From Trichostrongylus colubriformis (taxonomy: Eukaryota > Nematoda > Chromadorea > Rhabditida > Trichostrongylidae), in contig OZ022257.1 of assembly GCA_963978905.1 (NCBI GenBank), positions 13,969,664 through 14,033,663 on the forward strand: a stretch of DNA of 64,000 nt, written 5' to 3'. Under the pieces are notes generated by a model, which saw only the letters and a list, made by a program, of their open reading frames with translations, made no database searches and had not been told where the DNA came from. Within the stretch, counting starts at the first letter, position 1; each line of letters starts with the position of its first letter. A program made the position numbers and the translations under genes. Below are positions 34,181 to 46,100 of the stretch, piece after piece.

Positions 34181-34892
34181 GACGGTCCTAGGCAGGATTT
34201 TCATCGATTTTCTTAGTTATTCACTTCCACAAATAGAAAGGGCACCATGTACCCATGACGAAACATAATTCCTCGAAGTTAGGGTCAAAATTTGGATTTG
34301 GCTAGAAATGGGTCCCGAAGGGTAGTTATACCCCGTGAACACGAGTATGGCACTCATCTTGTGCGAAACCGCGAATTTCGAAAGCTACGGGCCCGCACCG
34401 GTCCAAAAAGGTCAGCTCACCAAATTCACTGAAAATTCCTAAATAGAGTGATAGTCATTTGGCATAGACAGAAATATTTGAAGACGAAAAAGTGAAGGCA
34501 AAAGAAATCGCAAAACGTGGGCAATGTTGCGACACGAACCATGAACCCATACATTGTGGTCCGTTTGCAAGTCCACCGACGTACCCAGTATGCGATTATG
34601 AAACTGCTAGGCACTTTTATTACTTTATATTTGACTTCGTTTTGCATGTGAAATGGAAGAACACCTTTGTGTCTGCCCATGATCAAAGCTACAAGGAGTT
34701 TGCATGACAATAAGTGGGTTGAAATCACCCTTTTGAAAAAAATATTCTTCACTCCTTTTTTGGCATTCCTAGGGCCGCTCAGCAAAAATGGAAGCCAGCT
34801 ATATGTTTCATGTAGGCACCCCCATGTAATGGAAAAACCGTTTTCCAAAAGCATGATCTGAAAGACCTCCCTAGTACGGAAGAAAAGGAAAA
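34181..34892. other. Spacer without recognisable gene
   Basis: A 164-codon minus-strand frame (34426-34920) overlaps family D sequence at one end and has no motif. Confidence 0.4.
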
Positions 34893-35760
34893 GAATCGTC
34901 TCTGAGGCGAACTCACTCACTGCCGACCTGAACCCACGCCATCCATTGGCATCTGAACAGTGCCACTTTAACCCGTAACGTACCCCTCGTATTATAACAC
35001 ATGGTCTTGCGCGAGATCCATTTTCTTTGTTCTCTTTTCAAAAAGGTACCTTGGTCGAATGCTACAGCCACATGCTTTCGAAAATGGAGAATAACATATC
35101 TTCCCGGTACCCTTCTCCTCTCTCTCACTTCACCACCTCCTCAAATCCCGCATCACTGCCCGCCCAGGCCAACAAGCCTTCCATCCCTCCGGGGTAGGTA
35201 AATTGGTACCAGACTCGTCTGGGAGGATAAAAGCACTGACTTGTACATCGGCTGGCCACCGCAAGTCATTGTATAGGCCACATCACATTCACCAGCCACC
35301 ACGATTCTGAATAGAACTAGAATGTGCGGCGCATCCCAAAAAGGGATCCATTAACGCTAAAAACTTTATCCTTTATCCTCTTACCCTTCTCCTCCGAAAA
35401 GTAGATAAGATTTTTGCAACACGCTTTGGAACAGGAATATGGGGATATGTACCAAGCATAATAAAACAAATCCACAGCAACGTTGTATATGTGTATGCAC
35501 CCTTCATAATGCTTTTTAAACAGTTTGAACAATGATAGTCTTCATATACTGGTGTTGATCAGTGGTGTTGTTAAAACACGAGCCAATTTTTACAATGACT
35601 GATAGATATGTTGTTTTCCATATCCGAAAACGTATCTTAACGGCTTTAGCTCTCAGTCATCGATGCTTTCATATGACCAGAAAAAGGACACCATGTGTGA
35701 CGATCCGAAGGGAACAAGAACAGCTTCGGTCCGTCATGTGTTAACTCACTGACGGTTTTG
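34893..35760 (+). repeat. Dispersed repeat family D (copy 6), split by a SINE-like insertion
   Basis: Family order starts with CGTCTCTGAGGCGAACTCAC and TTTAACCCGTAACGTACC, breaks at TACCCTTCTCCTC (35108-35120) and resumes at the second TACCCTTCTCCTC (35382-35394) with GTAGATAAGATTTTTGC and later ATCGATGCTTTCATATGACC. Confidence 0.8.
35121..35381 (-). mobile_element. 261-bp SINE-like retroposon with 13-bp target duplication
   Basis: The insert is flanked by identical 13-bp direct repeats TACCCTTCTCCTC, as left by target-primed retrotransposition. Read on the minus strand it has a (GGATAAA)-type short repeat next to GGGATGCGCCGCACATTCTA, then GATGTACAAGTCAGTGCTTT. The same sequence occurs on the plus strand at 50937-51180. 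It has no coding capacity. Confidence 0.75.
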
Positions 35761-35884
35761 GCCATCTCGTGAAGCTCTCAATCAGCACCTGCGCTTCCTT
35801 GCTTTAATGATGTAACATAGGAGGAAAACAGTGAAGCTAAACCCCTAAATGACCATAACGAAGCAAGAACTGCGCTATGGGAGT

Positions 35885-36711
35885 TACGGGGAGGGGGAGG
35901 GGAGCAGTACACTGTGCTCTGCGACTCTAACGCTACTATTGGAGCGCAGAGAAGTCATAGCACTAGCCGAACCGGGCTTGAACTTTGCAAAGAAACGGTT
36001 TCGATGAGGCGAATTCGTGTTTTTCTATCTTATGTAAGCCAAAGCCTAGGGACGGAGATGACCTTTCTGTAAAGGGTGGTTCAGTGGTGTAACAGAATAC
36101 GAGAAGGGAGCAGATTTATTGTCACAGTGTTCTGTGAACGACGACAGTAGAATGCTCTTGGTAGAATGATACTGCCTCAACCTGGCTATCTACAGTACGA
36201 CATAAGCCCCGCCAGCGCCAGACGCATGGGTGGAAGGATCATCGCCGTGCTGGCGATGATACTTTCCTTGAGCTTAGGCATATACGCGTAAGTGGTCGTT
36301 TAGCCTAGCTTAAAGGAATCCCTCGTAATACACTGTTCGAAGAATAAATTGTTTTTCTCTTAGTTAGCTAATTCTAGGCATAAGTAACCGTGAGAGCGCC
36401 GGGTCAATTCAAGTCGGGGGGAGACGCAAGTTTGCGTCAACGTCGAAGCTCCTTTCCCTCCCTAGGCTTAGGCTGAAATTGATATCCCCTCCTTCCACAT
36501 GAAAGAGCATCTCTCAAAGCATAGGTCTCATCTCCTTTAGCCTAAGCCTAGGGAGGGAAAGAAGCTTTGACGTTGGTGAAAATTTGACGCAAAGTTGCGT
36601 CTCCCCCCCCCCCCCCCCCGACTTGAATTGACCCAGAGCGCCTTATAAGCAGAAATTGGGAGCGAACTATGCTCTTGTCGAGTGCCCTCCCCCCCCCCCC
36701 CCGTAAGTCCA
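35885..36711. repeat. Second copy of the 3838-4231 element, enlarged by insertions
   Basis: Begins GAGTTACGGGGAGGGGGAGG and ends in a C-run followed by GTAAGTCCATA. It shares GAGCGCAGAGAAG, AGGCATATACGCGTAAGTGG and CAGAAATTGGG with the first copy. About 200 bp of foreign sequence near 36070-36265 and the MITE at 36401-36634 account for the extra length. Confidence 0.65.
36401..36634. mobile_element. 234-bp hAT-like MITE with 8-bp target duplication, nested
   Basis: Ends GGGTCAATTCAAGTCGGGGG and CCCGACTTGAATTGACCC are inverted. AGAGCGCC stands on both sides (36393-36400 and 36635-36642). Removing it restores continuity with the corresponding part of the element at 3838-4231. Copy 1 lies at 9944-10148. 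Confidence 0.88.
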
Positions 36712-36751
36712 TAGTAGCTCCAGCATAAAACCCCTGTTGAAGTCGTGGACG

Positions 36752-36927
36752 CAATTGGAGGGGAGACGGTCGTTTGGCGCGGCCCCTTGGAGCTAATTTG
36801 CCAATGGGGCACTGCCAAAGCTCCTCCCCTAATAAGGCTTAGGTAAATCTGGGAGAGTCCAGACGGCCCATGCGCCCCATAGGCAAATTAGCTGCAAGGG
36901 CCGCTCCAAACGACATACACCCAATTG
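36752..36927. repeat. Palindromic MITE, 'CGTTTGGCGCGGCC' family (copy 2)
   Basis: Ends CAATTGGAGGGGAGACGG and ATACACCCAATTG; arms CGTTTGGCGCGGCCCCTTGG and GCAAGGGCCGCTCCAAACG, with AATTTGCCAATGGGG inside. It matches 2037-2241. Confidence 0.8.
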
Positions 36928-37106
36928 GAGCCGAAGATTTGGTGCAATGACCGTGAGCTCAGAATAACTGTGTTACAGCATCGAAACTGGGAGATAACAG
37001 AGCCTTGATTGCGGCGGACATTTGCATCCGTTTTTTTTTCGGTATAGCATGGATATTTTCGTTATAATATAATTCGAAAGTTTACAAAATGTGCAGTGTT
37101 TGCTCA

Positions 37107-37116
37107 AGTCTTCCAG
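37107..37116 (+). promoter_or_regulatory. Probable 5' acceptor before the RICTOR start
   Basis: AGTCTTCCAG ends about 30 nt upstream of the proposed ATG at 37146 and could be a spliced-leader acceptor. The first ATG after it (37130) meets a stop after five codons, which weakens confidence in the start. Confidence 0.35.
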
Positions 37117-37145
37117 GTTAACATTATGGTTGGGGTTCGGTGATT

Positions 37146-40100
37146 ATGCAGAAAATGTAAGTTTTCTATCATGTATAATCTGCTGCAGATAACGTAAGTT
37201 ATTTAGTGCCAAACCTTCGTTTGGAACTGGTGGGTTTGTCCATTCTGAGCGTCTAGGAGGTGTACGTTCTTCTCGGACACGTAAGTATTCAACACCGCGG
37301 TTACTATTCTCGAAGAGGCCTATTTTGTGAACTAAGAGTTTTCTGAAAAACTGAAGTCTTATGTGGAAGATTTACGTTGTGAACAACCTCTTATGGTGGC
37401 GAAAATGAAATTGCTTTGTTTCAAAACATTGTTACTCTCGATTTGCCCAATACTCGATCTATGAGAGTGATCTACAGCTAGAGATTTCAAATGCAGCAAC
37501 TTAGCTATTTAGCTTTTTTCTCCATCAGTTTCTCTCAACCGGAGTTTTTCTTGATACCCTAATTGGGGAGGCAACCTAGAACATTTTCATCTCCATAAGA
37601 TCACGCCTTGTGGTGGTACTTGTCAACAACACTGCTCAGTACTGCAGCACGGGATGTCATTATAATGTTCGGAACATTCTTTGATTGATTGTTAGATATT
37701 TTAAGCGTAGAAGTTTGAGCAACCTTCAGAATAGACGTTGTCTACAGAAAAGTGATCGTATAAGGCGACAGAGTTACAGTTTGAAGGTAGTTGAAATCCT
37801 TGGATTAATGGAATCCTCTTTCAGGAGCTGTCCGGCGAACGTCTGTTGCTCCGTTCAGGGATAGGGTGGATGCTGTAAACTTAATCCACGAGAATGCGAC
37901 AACTCCGCTTGGCGAAGCCTACGAAACTAGGCGTTTATTTTTGAATCAACTGGCCTCTTATATACGAGAAACGCGTCCTGATTCGCTCAATGATGCAGCG
38001 TTCTTCGAGGAGTTATGTCTACTGTAAGTTTTCTTTTCTGAAATTTGTTCCATCTTTTTAACGGTTTCATTTGCTACTGAGTCCGCCCCACTTTTCCTTT
38101 TCTGTCTTCTATTATTGAACCTTCCACTCTGCTCTGCTGGGTTTACGACTTTGCTCACATTCATTTTGTGTTAAAAACCTGTGATTACTCAAAGAAGACG
38201 TGGGTGGTCTCATGCTGTCTCGAATGAAATCGAAAAGTTTCTCGACGCTTCATATCTTGTGAATGAAGGGACCATTTTTCGGGGGTACAGGAAAGCTGTG
38301 GACTTCATCAGTGCTTTATGCTTTAGCGTAGGAATCCTACAACAAATCAGTTTTCCGTAGTGCATTCCAGTGCGCCGATTGGGGTCATGTTTGCGAGATT
38401 TCAGGCTTGTACCCGTGCTGCGAGACAATCATCCCTCTATACGTGCGATGTGCTTTCGTCTTATGCGGCTTTGCTTATTTACGGAACGAAATCTGATTTG
38501 CATATTGACTAGTCAAGCTGATATTTATGTAGTACGGTAAGACTTTTGCATGGCCCGATTATTATTTACCTCGGAAGGTCTTTGGGCACTAGGCAGTGCA
38601 CAGCATTCTTTCGCTAATCCCAGTAATGATGATTTTCGGATGAAGCTACATAGGAAATTGAATTATGTTATTAAAACGAGGGTCTCTTAGTTTGCTTGCA
38701 ATCAGTTCATGAAGTCACTTTTTTGAGGGGACCTTATTCAGGTCAAATACGTGCTTCGGAGAGCTAGGCTGTGTAATTTACCTAATCAAGACAAACTATG
38801 ATTTCTTTATGCTTCACATGGTTAACCTTGTGATGCATTTGTTGGAAATACTTGGAAATACTTATGTTGTAGAGCCTTGGACCTCCAAGTTGAAAGTAAT
38901 GATGAACGTGAAGAAGCTTTGCAGCTGATTTTCAAGATGATAGTTGTTTATCAGCAATCACATCTCAAACGCCTTATTGAGTTTTCGGTAGCTCAGCAGG
39001 ATGGAAAGTAAGCATTTTGTCAGGCCCCTGACTTTGTTTTGAATTTCCTAACTGCTGTTTCGACTCAATAAATTGGTGTTAGCTGACACTTCTGGTCCAC
39101 AGAGCAGCACCAGATTCACACTTGTTGAACCGTGGTGATTTTCTTCTTTGGTCATAGATATTTCAGTCCGATACCCTGTTACTTTGTGATCATTGCACTC
39201 GCTCAACACTCATCACGTCAATACTCATATTTTCTTTTTTTCAGAAAGTATGCATTTCCTAAGTCCGTCATGCAGCCTGTGATCGCTCTGGCCTTACGTG
39301 CCATATGTTCACGTAAGGGCAAAGATCCTCACGATAAGGCCGATGGAGGAGTGAATATTCCGGATAGGTGAGTACGCAATTTGGAATTCGGTTTTTTTTA
39401 ATCCAGGAGAATTCTCTCCTCCTCTAATTCCTACGTTTTTATAATTTCGAAAAGGGAAGCGAGTTTCAATTCGAGTTCATTAGACTCGCCCTGTCAAATA
39501 GTTTTATGAGGCTTCTCTCGTTGGGAATGAATTCATTTATTTAATATTTGAGTTTGGAGTTTTAAATTTTTAAAATCCGAAGGTCTATTCCTCTAGTTTT
39601 CTCCTATCTGGACAATGTCATTTTTAGGTTGTCCATAGCTTGTTTTGAAGTATTTTTGGAATTTTGCGTCATGGAACCTGTCCTGATATTGAATATGGCC
39701 GGCACAGATTGGATGGTATGTTTTTTTTCGAAAGATTTGAGGTATAGTAGAAGGATATTTGATGTGGAATTGCTTGAAGGTTCGTATATTGACGGGCGAC
39801 AGTGCGATCAGTCGGCGTATTGCTGCTGTGGCTGCTCGAATTCTCGTTGCCTGGCTTGATCAACCCAAAATGCGTGCTAAAGGAAAGCTGCACCTTGTGC
39901 TTGAGGTCTCCTGATATCTCTCATCAAACGATGTTTTGCTGTTGTTTACTGTATTGACTTTTCAGCAAATTTTTGCCCCTTTGATTGAATTTGGCTTCTT
40001 TCAAAAGAAGATAGCCTCCACGGAAGAGTAAGTTAGCAGTTTTATTGGATCTATTTGGTACTGCAGTGGATTGCAGTTTTATTAGCTTTTTGGGTATTGG

Positions 40101-43100
40101 AGAGATACAGTTCCTCTTCACTGAAATTTACGAGACGTACTGTATATGTTTGTTAGCAAAGAACATGCCTGTGCATTGAAGTTAGATGAGAATGCGTAGA
40201 ATGTGCTTTAAGAGATCATTGTGAGCTTCGCTCTCTCGCATAAGCACCTGTGGCCTTAACGATCCCCTATTTGAATAGGCTCGCTTGCTGGGCATTCGAA
40301 AGGTGAGAGGTGTGGGCTGTTTCCGATTTTCAGCTTTGTTGGTTTTTTTTTCATTTTCTTTTTCTGCGGACTCTCATCATACCGCCCTCTGACTTCTAAT
40401 TCACCGCCAGGACGAAATTAATCACTTTTTTGGGTCACGTAGGCCCCGTTCATACTTTGCGGTCCCTATCTTGTTGCCTGCGTCTTCTCTGCACTTTATC
40501 TGTGCCACTCTGCCTCGCTGTCTGTAAACGTAGCCATGTCGTGCCGACGCAAAGTATGAACGCGGCCATAGGATAGTGCAGGGCTTGGGTCGGACCTCTT
40601 GAAGAGCGCTTACGCATTTTCTGGGCATCAAGGATATTCCTTATGAGTGACCATGCATCCTTGTTTTAGTATTGTCCCATTTCAGGGGTGAACGGATGGT
40701 CGATAATGCCATGCACAACTTTTCTCATTCGTTTTTGTGTATTCTTAATTCATGGTCGGGATTGTTCTCATGTGCTGCTATTGGCCCAAACTCCAAAGTT
40801 ATATCTTCTTCGCCTTTCAGGTTTTTTATTGAATAGGTGTAAACCAGTGATCTGAGTACCGACTTTCTCCACATTTAGACTGCTAGAATATCTCGGGCTA
40901 GGCACTGTGGACGATTGCAACCTGGCTCGTATTCGTGATATGGTTGTCGATCTTTGTTGCGATTTTTTGAATTTACCATACGCTTCCATGAATTTTGAAA
41001 GCTGGAACCATGCCTTGGAGTATTACTGTAAGTGGTTTGATGAGGTTTTATTGTTCTGAGGACAAAAACCTAGCGTTCTCGATTTCAGCATCGATCAGCA
41101 TTCCGGATGATTTCAGTAGTTCTCTCAAAGACGACTTTGTGCTTGCACAAAGCGAGATGTGTATTGCGAAGGATGAAGTAAATTTTGTATTCCTTTCTGC
41201 ACTTCCTCAAATATAGTGCCACTGATTTTTCTCGTAACAGGAGCTCGCTCGTCACGTAGATCTGTTGCGGTCGTTCCGTTCTCTCGCTGGATTTATCCTG
41301 CTCAATGCAGGCCTACTTCAGGTGGTCTACGAGTCTTCAAAAGAGAATGAATACGAATTTGAACAACTCGAATAGATCCTATTTTAATGTGCTTATTTCA
41401 GTCCCTTGCTCGCCTGGTTGTGGCCCAACCCGACTCATGCAGTGGATTAAAAGCGACTCTGTTCATGACCGACGTAATACGAACGGTAAATCCAACCTCG
41501 TTCCTTCAATAATCGCACCGATGATTTCAACGGAATTAAGTCGATCATCCACAAGTTCACCTTTTGTAACAATTTGAACGTTTCCGAGAAGTTAGACTGG
41601 AACGTTTCAGAAGTTAGACTTAGTAGGTCTAGATGGTTCCCTTAGATTTGTTTTTTGGGCAGTTGTCTACATATTTTTGGACCAGTTTCGAACGACGTCA
41701 CACCCGATTGCTAAGTGTTCCCGCGGGGACTGAAGTTTCTACAACTGTCTATATTTCAAGGTGGTCACGATGTTTAATTCACAGGCGAGCTCGGTTATGC
41801 CTTCTGGATGGAGAGCCACTTTGCTCTCGATGCCCACTCTGGTCCAATCGGCTTGTGAAACACTGGCCCAAAGTAAAGCAGCTGCGGCTATTCACGGTTA
41901 TTATGATTCTAGTCAGCCTGATCGCTTTACATTCCCTCATTCGGAGTACGCTTTTGTGGTCGCTTTTGTTTTTTTTTCTGTTGTATTAGCATCACTTTTC
42001 CTACTTTTTCTTTGTTTCCCAACACCTAGTACTTTAGGAATGCTGCCATGCTTCTTCATCGTTTTGACACACTTAATAAAGCGTGGATTGCAAATTCGCT
42101 GTCTGGACCAGCAGTCGATTCTAATTATTCGTTATTCTTAGGTCCTCCGAAGTCGCTTTCATCACCTGGTCAACGGTTTTCTGGTTGGTCAGGTCATCTT
42201 AATATTTTTTTGCTTTATTTTTATTCTTCTCTACCCTTCACAGACGCGTCATTTCAATCACTCGTCGATGAAACATTGAGTGGGGACAACGGTGGTATTA
42301 ATTGGGAATCAGCCGCCATACTACTCGCTCGCATTTCAAATGAAAGCAGGGAAGCCGGGAAGATACCAATGGATGCCGTGTTGAGTGTATTCAATAAGGT
42401 AAATGTTCATACTACCATCCGTTACAACTGTACTGCAATCCTTTTGATTTTTTACAAATCTTTCTAATTATATTTCTAGATGATGACGGCTCTTTCGCCT
42501 AAAAATAACGCCCATAAATACTTGAAAGAGCATCGATTCCCGGTTGTTGTCGCTCGTCATGCGATATTGTTGGGTTTGGAATTCGCGAACGGAGACGAGA
42601 AGTTCCTTCAGATATTCACGAAATACGCAACCGAATGCTGCTCCGCTCTGAGTGAGGTAAGATTGTTGTAGATCGTAAATTAGGACCCTGGAGAACAATT
42701 CTGCTCCATAGCATTCTTCTCGGTAATTCCATTTCAATTTATCCGTTCTCTTAGGAACTATTTCAAAAATATTCCTTACATTTCTTAGACGATAGTGCCT
42801 GCCCATTGGCGAGCCATTAAGAATCCCCTCTAATGCACTACTGCAACAGTGAGGATCCCTGATGGCTGGAGAACTTTACTACTCTCAAGTGCATGCATAG
42901 TTCTCTTGGATTATGGGTCATCAGCAGGATTCCGATCTTCATGATGTAAAAATTATTTTTGGCTAACGATGGTAGTCTTCAGCCAATGTTCTCACCGCTT
43001 TGTTCGGAAGTGAATGTGTTTTTGCGTTTTATGTTTTGTGAACCCCCGTACGTCAGTATCATTTCATCCCCTAGTCGTCAAATAGGCAGAACGGATAAAA

Positions 43101-46100
43101 CTTAAAGGTGCGCCACCGCACTTGAGTGATGTATTATTCTAAGGCAAGCATCTCATGTCAGGAATTGGCAGTTTCCATCAGTCCCGTGATTTCGCTGGGG
43201 TGAGTGACTAGCAGGATGTTAACAATGACGTGAGCATCATCTGGCACAGCAATTCATTACACGAGCCGTATATGTATGTATGTATTTACTTGCAGTGTCT
43301 TTTGGGTGGAGAAGCCGTTGAATCGCCGGCGTTCATTTTTTTCTCATGTATTATACTATGCCGCAATGTTCAGAATAGGTCATTTTGTTGCAGAGAACAT
43401 CGAGTACGGATTTGTTCTCCGTGAAAAATCTTGTTGATGGTGGTTCGATGTATTATTTCTGCCTAATTGGTACCATGAGTGCTCACCCGAATGGAGTGAT
43501 GGCTTTAGAAAAATCGGGTATTCTTCAAACGTGAGTTTTATTTATTATCAATATTAAATAATGTAACGAAAAGTGGCAGGAATGGCACTCCAATGTTCAT
43601 GAGAACATACAAGCAGTGACTAAAAATGTACAAAGAAATTCCTACCGAAATGCGGATAAGAGAATGAAAGCAGTGAAGATGTGTGATGAAAAAAAAAAGG
43701 AGTTAGAAAAAATGACCCAACAATGAAAGTGGAATTTTTCTGTGTAGTATCAATGTTCTAACAGGAAATACTGAAGCAGTGGCCTTCGAATCATCCTCGG
43801 TATACCTGAAATATGATACGTTGTAATGAACTTGTTTTGGTATCAGTTTTGATGAAGCAGGAGCTAGAGGTGCTGATGGCTTCCTTTTTTGCCCAATGGA
43901 TCGAATGCGCTAAAATAAATACCTTTCAAAGGTTGGCGACCCCTCAACAAGTTTATTGTTAACGGAATCATCCAAAAAAAGAGTTTTTGTGTTAACCATA
44001 TGTTTATGTTGTATTTGCCTAATATGGGCCTCATGCAAAGTTTCACGCGAAACAATGTGAATTCGGGTAACATACAGCACCACAAAGTACGTCCGGGTGG
44101 GCGGGGCCTCCGAGTAAAAACCTCGTCTTCTCGTCCGCCGCCGCTGGGAACGGAGTGTGGAACTGTTTACGTAACTTTCTGTTCCTACAATGCGTCTCCG
44201 ACCACGGTGGACTTCGTGACGAGGCTTTTACTCAGAGGCCCCGCCCACCAGGACGTATTTTGTGGTGCTGTATCTCAGCCAGATTCACATTTTTCGCGTG
44301 TAATTTTGCAGCAGACCCACGGCAAATACAACAGGCAGGCAAATACAACATAAACATATGGGTAACACAAAAACTCATTTTTCCGTGGATGATTCCTCTG
44401 AATTGTCGTTCGCCAATTTCCTCGACGCGGTACTGGCCCTGCCTAGTACTATGTCCAGCCATCCAAGGCGTAATGGGTACGGGCAACTGCTTCGCCTAAA
44501 ATTACTACAGTACGCTCATGCCAGCAAGGTGACTTGTCAGGTTTCTGGTCACCCTTTCATCATCTGTTGTTAAACTGACGAGAGAGATTCCTAGACGACA
44601 GGCAACTGGATTTGTGGAAATTTCTGGAAGTGGAATGTACGCGGCTGCTTATGAGCATGTTGATGAATGTCAGGCGTTCAGTTTTTATATAATTCATGGC
44701 ACTTTACGATTAATGTGAGGAAAAAGTTGCTGAAAGCCATCACGATCCGCACAATGAGTGATGGGCTCGATCTGGTCGTTCAAGGCGACTTTTCTAGAGC
44801 TTTCTTTGTTGGCATTGTGCAGATATGGAACTTCTTCTTCAATTTGAAGAATGTAGTTCGTGATTGCCGTGGAATGCGACATATCATGGCAGTGGCAAGA
44901 CCTCCCACAAAGTGACTAGCAGCGCTAGAAAAGCAGCTTGGTTTTTATGACTGTCACCGACTCCGCCCTTTTAGCCGTGGTATCTCTGATATAAGTTTAA
45001 TCATGGTGTTCATATTTTCAGCATGGTTCGAAAACACCATTATGATCATTTGATCATGGTATCGAACCACGCTGAAAATAAACAGCAGGAATATCAGGAA
45101 CATTTCGATGAGAAAAGTTAGAAAATTGTGCAGGCTCTCTTCGTTCCTACGATCTTAATGGACACTATAAAAGTCAAGAAAGAGGCTAATTGCTAGATCG
45201 ATGGGATTTCTCAATCGTCAAACTCCTTAGATGTGGCACTCATGATCATATTCCCCGAACTCACTATACAAAACGAAATCTTCATGAAGGTTACAGAAGA
45301 TCGATAGTTATGCAAAGTGGATACGAGCAGCAAGGGCAATTTTATTCAATTTGATAGTATTGAAATTGTGGCCAATGAATAGACCGAGGAAATGACATAG
45401 GCTGAATTCAGAATTCTTTATTTCTCAGATCAGAATGAGTACGATTTGAATATTTTGGTAAATCACTTCTTTTTGATTACAAAACTCGCCCGCTTCAGGG
45501 GGTGCCCTGATTTGTAACAGCGGAAATGCAACGCAATACCGTTGAAAAGCTCGAAAGAAGTTAAGTCCACCAATTCATCTTAGCCTTTAGTCTAATTGAA
45601 ACAACGAGGAATTGGTGACAACGAAAGAAGTTGCTTTTGGGAGGTGCTAGAAGCGGGTGGTCTAGCAGCCAAATGTCTCTTTCTCAAGAATCTCGTCCAT
45701 TCTGTATGTAATGAGGCGAAAAATGAAAAAAAAATCGCGGTGTTATTGTAGAGAAGCAGGAGGCAGGAAAAATGTTTGGGTCAGAGGATGAGGATTCTGC
45801 TCGAAATTTTGAGAAATACATATATAGGACTGTTCCAGTTCTAAGCTCGGAAAACGTTTCAAAAAAATTCGCTGTTTCCCTGGTTTCTTTCGTTTAAAGC
45901 ATTCACAAATCAACCAGTCAAGCCCAGGGGTGACATGGGCTTTCAAGAAGCTCGAAATAATTTATGAAAAGTTCGTGGTGATTGATGGGAAGAGAGCAGC
46001 AATGTTGGCCTGGCGCAAGTGATTGTAAAGGAGTGAATTTGCTGGTTTACTCACCATTACTTGTGAATGTCTACGGTTTTTGTGAGACGTAGAAGCATTG

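Noticed and set aside
34426..34920. 164-codon minus-strand open frame
   Set aside because: Overlaps dispersed repeat sequence and has no motif.
41633..42141. Hydrophobic frames in the RICTOR region
   Set aside because: They are intron read-through or alternative frames of RICTOR exons 15-16.
44000..44499. Overlapping frames of 84-117 codons
   Set aside because: They fall in the foldback palindrome and mirror each other.
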